Positions 59,440 through 64,000 of a stretch of 64,000 nucleotides of DNA are shown here, piece after piece (positions within the stretch are counted from its first letter, which is position 1; the number at the start of each line of letters is the position of its first letter). Source of the stretch: Symsagittifera roscoffensis. Lineage: Eukaryota > Xenacoelomorpha > Acoela > Convolutidae. The notes under the pieces are model-generated. The model ran no database searches, had not been told where the DNA came from, and was given only the letters and a program-made list of their open reading frames with translations. Both the position numbers and the translations under genes were made by a program. Where the stretch lies: positions 29,051,325-29,115,324 of the forward strand of contig NC_087071.1 of the NCBI RefSeq assembly GCF_963678635.1, in the 5' to 3' direction.

Positions 59440-60745
59440 TAACAATAGGTATTGTATTTTTTTTTCAAAGGTGTGGTATCAGATTTGAATAGGGTTACTC
59501 TTATATAATTGCTGTGTACAGTAATAATTGCGATTGCTGCACTTGAAATAACATTTGAGATGTTAATAAGTAGTATACGAGACCATTCAGCGTCCCAAAC
59601 AATTTCTGTTTCGTCTGCTAATATCGTTTCATCGTTTGTTTGTCGTCAAAATTTTTTCTTGCTTTTATAATTAGGTCAAAGTTGTGTTGAACAAAATCTA
59701 TAGTGAACCATGCTAGGATTTTTTGTAGATCATTTTTTTGTGTATATAATACTTGATTGATTTTTCTTTAATGTTTTGGTGGAATACTTATGTTGTTTTG
59801 GTTCTGTTTGGTTGAATATTGTTAATTAATTCGATGTGGTGATTGAGTATAGTTTCGTTATCTGCTTTGATAGCTGTTATTCCTATTTCTAGAATTATGA
59901 CAGGATCTTTTTTAGTTAATTTTTATAGTCTTTTGTTAGAATAGTTTTGTGATCTAAATTTTTAGTGATTTCGTTGTCAATTTTTTGAACAATATCGATT
60001 TCTGTTATTTGAAGACCTCCTTGAACGGTCATTGGAGTAGTATCTATTCCGAGGATTTGTTTATGAGCTTTTTCTGTTATAATTTGAGTAAATACTTCTT
60101 ATACTTTTTATTCTATCAATAGGTATTGTATTTTATTTCAAAATTGTGGTATCAGATGTGATTTGATTTACTCCTAAATAATCGCTGTATACAGAAATAG
60201 TTCCGATTGTTGCACTTAAAATATCATTTAGGATGTTAACAATTAGTATATGAGACCAATTATGGTCCCATACAAATCTGTTTTCTCTGCTAATATCGTT
60301 TCATCGTTTGTTTGTTGTCAAAAACATTTTCCTGCTGGTAAAAATAGGTCAAAATTCTGTTGAAAACAGTCTATAATGAACATGCTAGGAGTTTTTGTAG
60401 CTCAATTTTTTTTGTGTATAAAATACTTGATTGATTTGTCTTTAATTTTTTGGTGGAATACTTCTGTTGTTTTGGTTTTGTTTGTTTAATATTGTTAAGA
60501 TTTCGATGTGGCGATTGAGAATAGTTTCGTTATCTGCTTTGATAGTTGTTATTCCTACTTCTAGAATTATAACGTGATTTTTTTTCAGGTAATTTTGATT
60601 GTTTTTTCTTAGAATAATTTTTTGATCTAATTTTTGAAGGATTTTTCATTTCGATTGTTTGAATAAAATCAATTTCGATTATTTGAAAAATTTTTTGAAC
60701 GTTCATTGGAGTAGTATCTGTTCCGAGGATTTGAAAATGAGCTAG
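59440..60745 (-). repeat. Duplicated linker modules between Gag units
   Basis: Two tandem copies of about 500 bases (59445-59945 and 60110-60610, offset near 663) relate to single copies at about 51075-51560, 57070-57370 and 62810-63315. Each has a minus-strand segment of the pattern VWDxxWSxILxxNIxNxIxS and, nearby, a module of the pattern QILGxDTTPM (about 51000, 51590, 57000, 60045, 60715; weaker at 63400). After QILGTDTTPM at 60.7 kb a basic KNYSKKKQSK stretch and an Asn/Arg-rich tail follow. Function is not known. The segments sit between Gag and protease. Confidence 0.6.
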
Positions 60746-60774
60746 TTCTGTTACAACTTGAGTAATTACTTCAA

Positions 60775-62370
60775 TTAAATTTGCTCTAGAATAGTTATTT
60801 CGGTACTGATGTTTTTGAGTATTTGACCTGCTATGTCTAATTTGTGACAAAAATTATGAATTTCGTCGATCTGGTGGTGTTCCGCAAAAACAATTCGAGT
60901 AAAGGAATTGTGATCTATTATTACTATAGCTATTTGGGAGTGGCTTCCCTGAGCTATAAATAATTTGAATAATTTTCTCGGTAAGTTTTGATCTTTTTCT
61001 ATATATTGAATAAAAGATTTGTTTGGTTCTTTGTGTTTTGGTCGTCTATATAAATTGTCTTTTTGTTTTTTTTTTGTATTTAGCAATGCAATGTCCGTAA
61101 CTACGACAATAATCACACCATTTTTTGAACGCTGGTTTGCCTTCGAAACTTGAAATTTTTCATAGATGTTCAAGATTTGAGTAATTCTTTTGCTAATTTT
61201 TTTTATCAGATTCTTGGTTTTTATTAATATCGGAAGTTGTTGTTTGGACTTCCTTTACGTATTGGAGTTCAACTTTTCCTGTAACCTCCAGTTTCATTGT
61301 GATTTCAGCTTGTTCTAATTTAACTACTAATTTTTGGAAATCTATATCGGCTTCTCGGATTGATGATGGATGTGATGCTCTTCTTTGAATTGGAATTTTT
61401 CGCAATAATGTGTTAGTGTCATTATTAAAATTTCGGTCATTTCTTTATATTTTTTAGTCATGTGTATTATGAGAATAAGCTATACCAAAAAGAAATTCTA
61501 TCCATACTGCAAGTTGTTTGTTTTTGTTTTTCAGTCTACGAACTTTGTTGCATGAATTTCTTTGATGATGTTTGTTTCGTTCAGTGTCGAACTTTTTTGA
61601 AAATTCTTGTGTAAAATGTTTCCTGTCGGATTTAAATTTTATGGTTAAAACCAAAATTGAGCTGCCCCATTGAAGTAGTTTAGATTAATGATGTACGTCT
61701 ATGCGTCCAATTCTGATGTAGATTTATAGGTTCTGGGCCTATATTTAAGATTATATTTGCTCTAACAGCATTCAAATAGTCTTCTACTGAGTATTCAGTA
61801 TTTTTACCTGTAAAAACTATGAAAAATTTATTGGATGTTATAGATGCTCCACCCATAAGATATGGACTCATTGTCGATTGTAGTGACTCTGCTGTGTTTG
61901 GTTTTTGTGTAAAATTTGTAAGTTGGTTTTTTGTAATTTCTTGTTATTGTAAATAAGATAATGGGATTTCGTTTCTCAATGATTCGAGATGTTAGCTTGT
62001 ACTTGTATGATTTTTTGTTTGTATTTGTTTACTAGATTGTGCTTGACTTTGTTTTTGAGGGAATTTTTTTTGTGTTTGTCTTGGTTGTTGAGAATTCATG
62101 TAAGGTTCGAAATTTCCTGGTTAAAAAATATCATCTGGTTGACCTATTTTGTTCCATTGCTTGTTTTGCTATTATTGTTTTGTTGTTGATTTTGATGAAA
62201 GTAATCTTCACCTTCAAAATATTGTGGTTGTCTTCTTAAAAATTGCCTGTTAGTTGATTTTTTTTTGTTGCAAAAATGGATAGTTTTTGGTGCGGTTTGT
62301 CGGAGTTTTCCTTTTTTCATTGAAAAATTGTGTGTGAGATATTTATTTTGGTATTTATTGGGTATAATTT
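60775..62370 (-). pseudogene. Gag unit U2
   Basis: Tandem copy of U1, offset near 3.37 kb. Pieces lie at 61871-61680, 61654-61454, 61405-61193 and 61173-60775. The knuckle reads CDYCRSYGHCIAKY: the last Cys codon TGC is TAC at 61076-61078, so zinc binding should be lost. The upstream Gln/Asn-rich part is also present. Confidence 0.75.
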
Positions 62371-63424
62371 TGTTCTTCAGGTTGATTTTGTGTTTGAAAA
62401 AGTTGATTATGCTATTGGACTGCTAATATTATTAATGGTGAAAAATTCATAGTTATGATTAGCACAGTTATTGCCATTTGCGTGTTTTTGGCTTATTAGA
62501 TTGTCGTTTTTTGATTTTTGGTCTATGTGTTTGGTAATTCATGTGTGAGTTTTTGGGAATAGCAGATGAATTAACTTTTGACTGTGATAAAGATTTTAGG
62601 AAAGGAGTGTTATTTTTGTTCTGTGGTGTTATAAGTTTTGGGTGAATGGGAATAATACTTTGTTGTGTTGTCGTAGGTAGTGTTTCAACTTATTCTTAGA
62701 TTAAAATATGTGATTGAGTTTGGATATTTTGTTGTGTTTAACTTCTAGTTCTGCTTAGGTGCTTAGTTGTATTTATGAAGGTTGAATTTAAGCTACTGTT
62801 GCTTATTCTAACAATAGGTATTGTATTTTTTTTTTCAAAGGTGTGGTATCAGATTTGAATAGGGTTACTCTTAGATAATTGCTGTGTACAGTAATAATTG
62901 CGATTGCTGCACTTGAAATAACAATTGAGATGTTAATAAGTAGTATACGAGACCATTCAGCGTCCCAAACAATTTCTGTTTCGTCTGCTAATATCGTTTC
63001 ATCGTTTGTTTGTCGTCAAAAATTTTTTCTTGCTTTTATAATTAGGTCAAAGTTGTGTTGAACAAAATCTATAGTGAACCATGCTAGGATTTTTTGTAGA
63101 TCATTTTTTTGTGTATATAATACTTGATTGATTTGTCTTTAATGTTTTGGTGGAATACTTCTGTTGTTTTGGTTCTGTTTGGTTGAATATTGTTAATTAA
63201 TTCGATGTGGTGATTGAGTATAGTTTTATTATCCGCTTTGATAGCTGTTATTCCTATTTCTAGAATTATGACAGGATCTTTTTTAATTAATTTTTATAGT
63301 CTTTTGTTAGAATAGTGTTGTGATCTAATATTAGAGAGATTTTTCTTTTCGATTGTTTAAATAAGATCAATTTCGTTTTTTTGAAAATTTTGGAGTAGTA
63401 TCTGTTGCGAGGATTTGAAGATGA

Positions 63425-64000
63425 GCTATTTCTGTTAAAAGTTGAGTAATTAGTTCGATTAAATTTGATCTAGAGTATTTTTTCGGTACTGATGGTTTTA
63501 ATTATCTGAACTGCTAAATCTATTTAAAAGAAACTTTTGTGAATTACGTCGATCTGGTGGTATTCCGCAAAAAAAAAATTTGAGTGAGGTGTTTGTGGCC
63601 TGTTAAAACTCGAGCGATTTGGGAGTGGCTTCCCTTAGCTATAATTATTTTGAATATTTTTCTCGGTAAGTTTTGATCTTTTTCCACCTGTTCAATTCTG
63701 ATGTAGATTTATAGGTTCTGGGCCTATATTTAAGATTATATTTGCTCTAACAGCATTCAAATAGTCTTCTACTGAGTATTCAGTATTTTTACCTGTAAAA
63801 ACTATGAAAAATTTATTGGATGTTATAGATGCTCCACCCATAAGATATGGACTCATTGTCGATTGTAGTGACTCTGCTGTGTTTGGTTTTTGTGTAAAAT
63901 TTGTAAGTTGGTTTTTTGTAATTTCTTGTTATTGTAAATAAGATAATGGGATTTCGTTTCTCAATGATTCGAGATGTTAGCTTGTACTTGTATGATTTTT
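63425..64000 (-). pseudogene. Gag unit U3, truncated, runs off the window
   Basis: Similarity to U2 runs from 63425 to about 63683. It then jumps by about 700 bases, so the knuckle and the C-terminal half of the capsid region are missing. The remainder (63690-64000) is nearly identical to 61706-62015 and continues past the window end. The 63.43-63.68 kb part is more diverged than the rest. Confidence 0.75.

Noticed and set aside
1-64000. CRISPR array, bacterial operons, rRNA genes
   Set aside because: No regularly spaced identical repeats with unique spacers, no ribosome binding sites or operon spacing, and no recognisable rRNA sequence. The tandem repeats are contiguous minisatellites.

Overview
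The window is AT-rich eukaryotic DNA, judged by eye. Long intergenic stretches carry homopolymer A/T runs, there are intron-like splice signals with short exons, many nested repeats, (CA)n microsatellites, Ty3/gypsy-type retroelement remains, and two assembly gaps of exactly 200 N (8928-9127 and 46460-46659). There are no bacterial-style operons and no ORF longer than about 210 codons. An invertebrate animal genome is the most natural reading, but nothing fixes the species. No complete gene of known function is present.

Layout. 1-1.4 kb: inverted copy of a repeat module seen again at 41.5-43.0 kb. 1.7-3.0 kb: a foldback-like element whose two arms hold the same 20-bp minisatellite in opposite orientation. 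4.66-5.03 kb: a plus-strand terminal exon of an unknown gene. 6.6-12.3 kb: a minus-strand gene (here G1) with two well supported 3' exons and less certain 5' exons. 12.5-17.3 kb: two diverged minus-strand copies of one degenerate coding region. 17.4-26.1 kb: one inverted and two tandem copies of a 2-kb repeat family ending in a 20-bp minisatellite, two of them with (CA)n. 30.1-33.5 kb: a second gene (G2) paralogous to G1; both share an intron that appears to start with GC instead of GT. 35.3-37.3 kb: a satellite array with a period near 318 bp. 38.4-43.0 kb: a tandem segmental duplication of an H block plus an L block; one L block has a TATA-like box and a later tRNA-like segment.

43-64 kb is different in character: the plus strand is strikingly T/G-rich because degenerate retroelement genes all lie on the minus strand. 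Recognisable are Gag pieces with a CCHC zinc knuckle, an aspartic protease, reverse transcriptase, RNase H, integrase, and a downstream third reading region of unknown function. Internal pieces are arranged as a head-to-tail patchwork: two pol copies 6.0 kb apart, and three gag units 2.7-3.4 kb apart. All copies carry stops and frameshifts, and several catalytic or zinc-binding codons are changed.

The most interesting items are the G1/G2 gene family with its conserved GC-AG intron, the foldback-like element, the patchwork retroelement array with repeated short W..W and ILG-type coding modules between Gag and protease, and the cluster of G-to-A changes at key retroelement codons.
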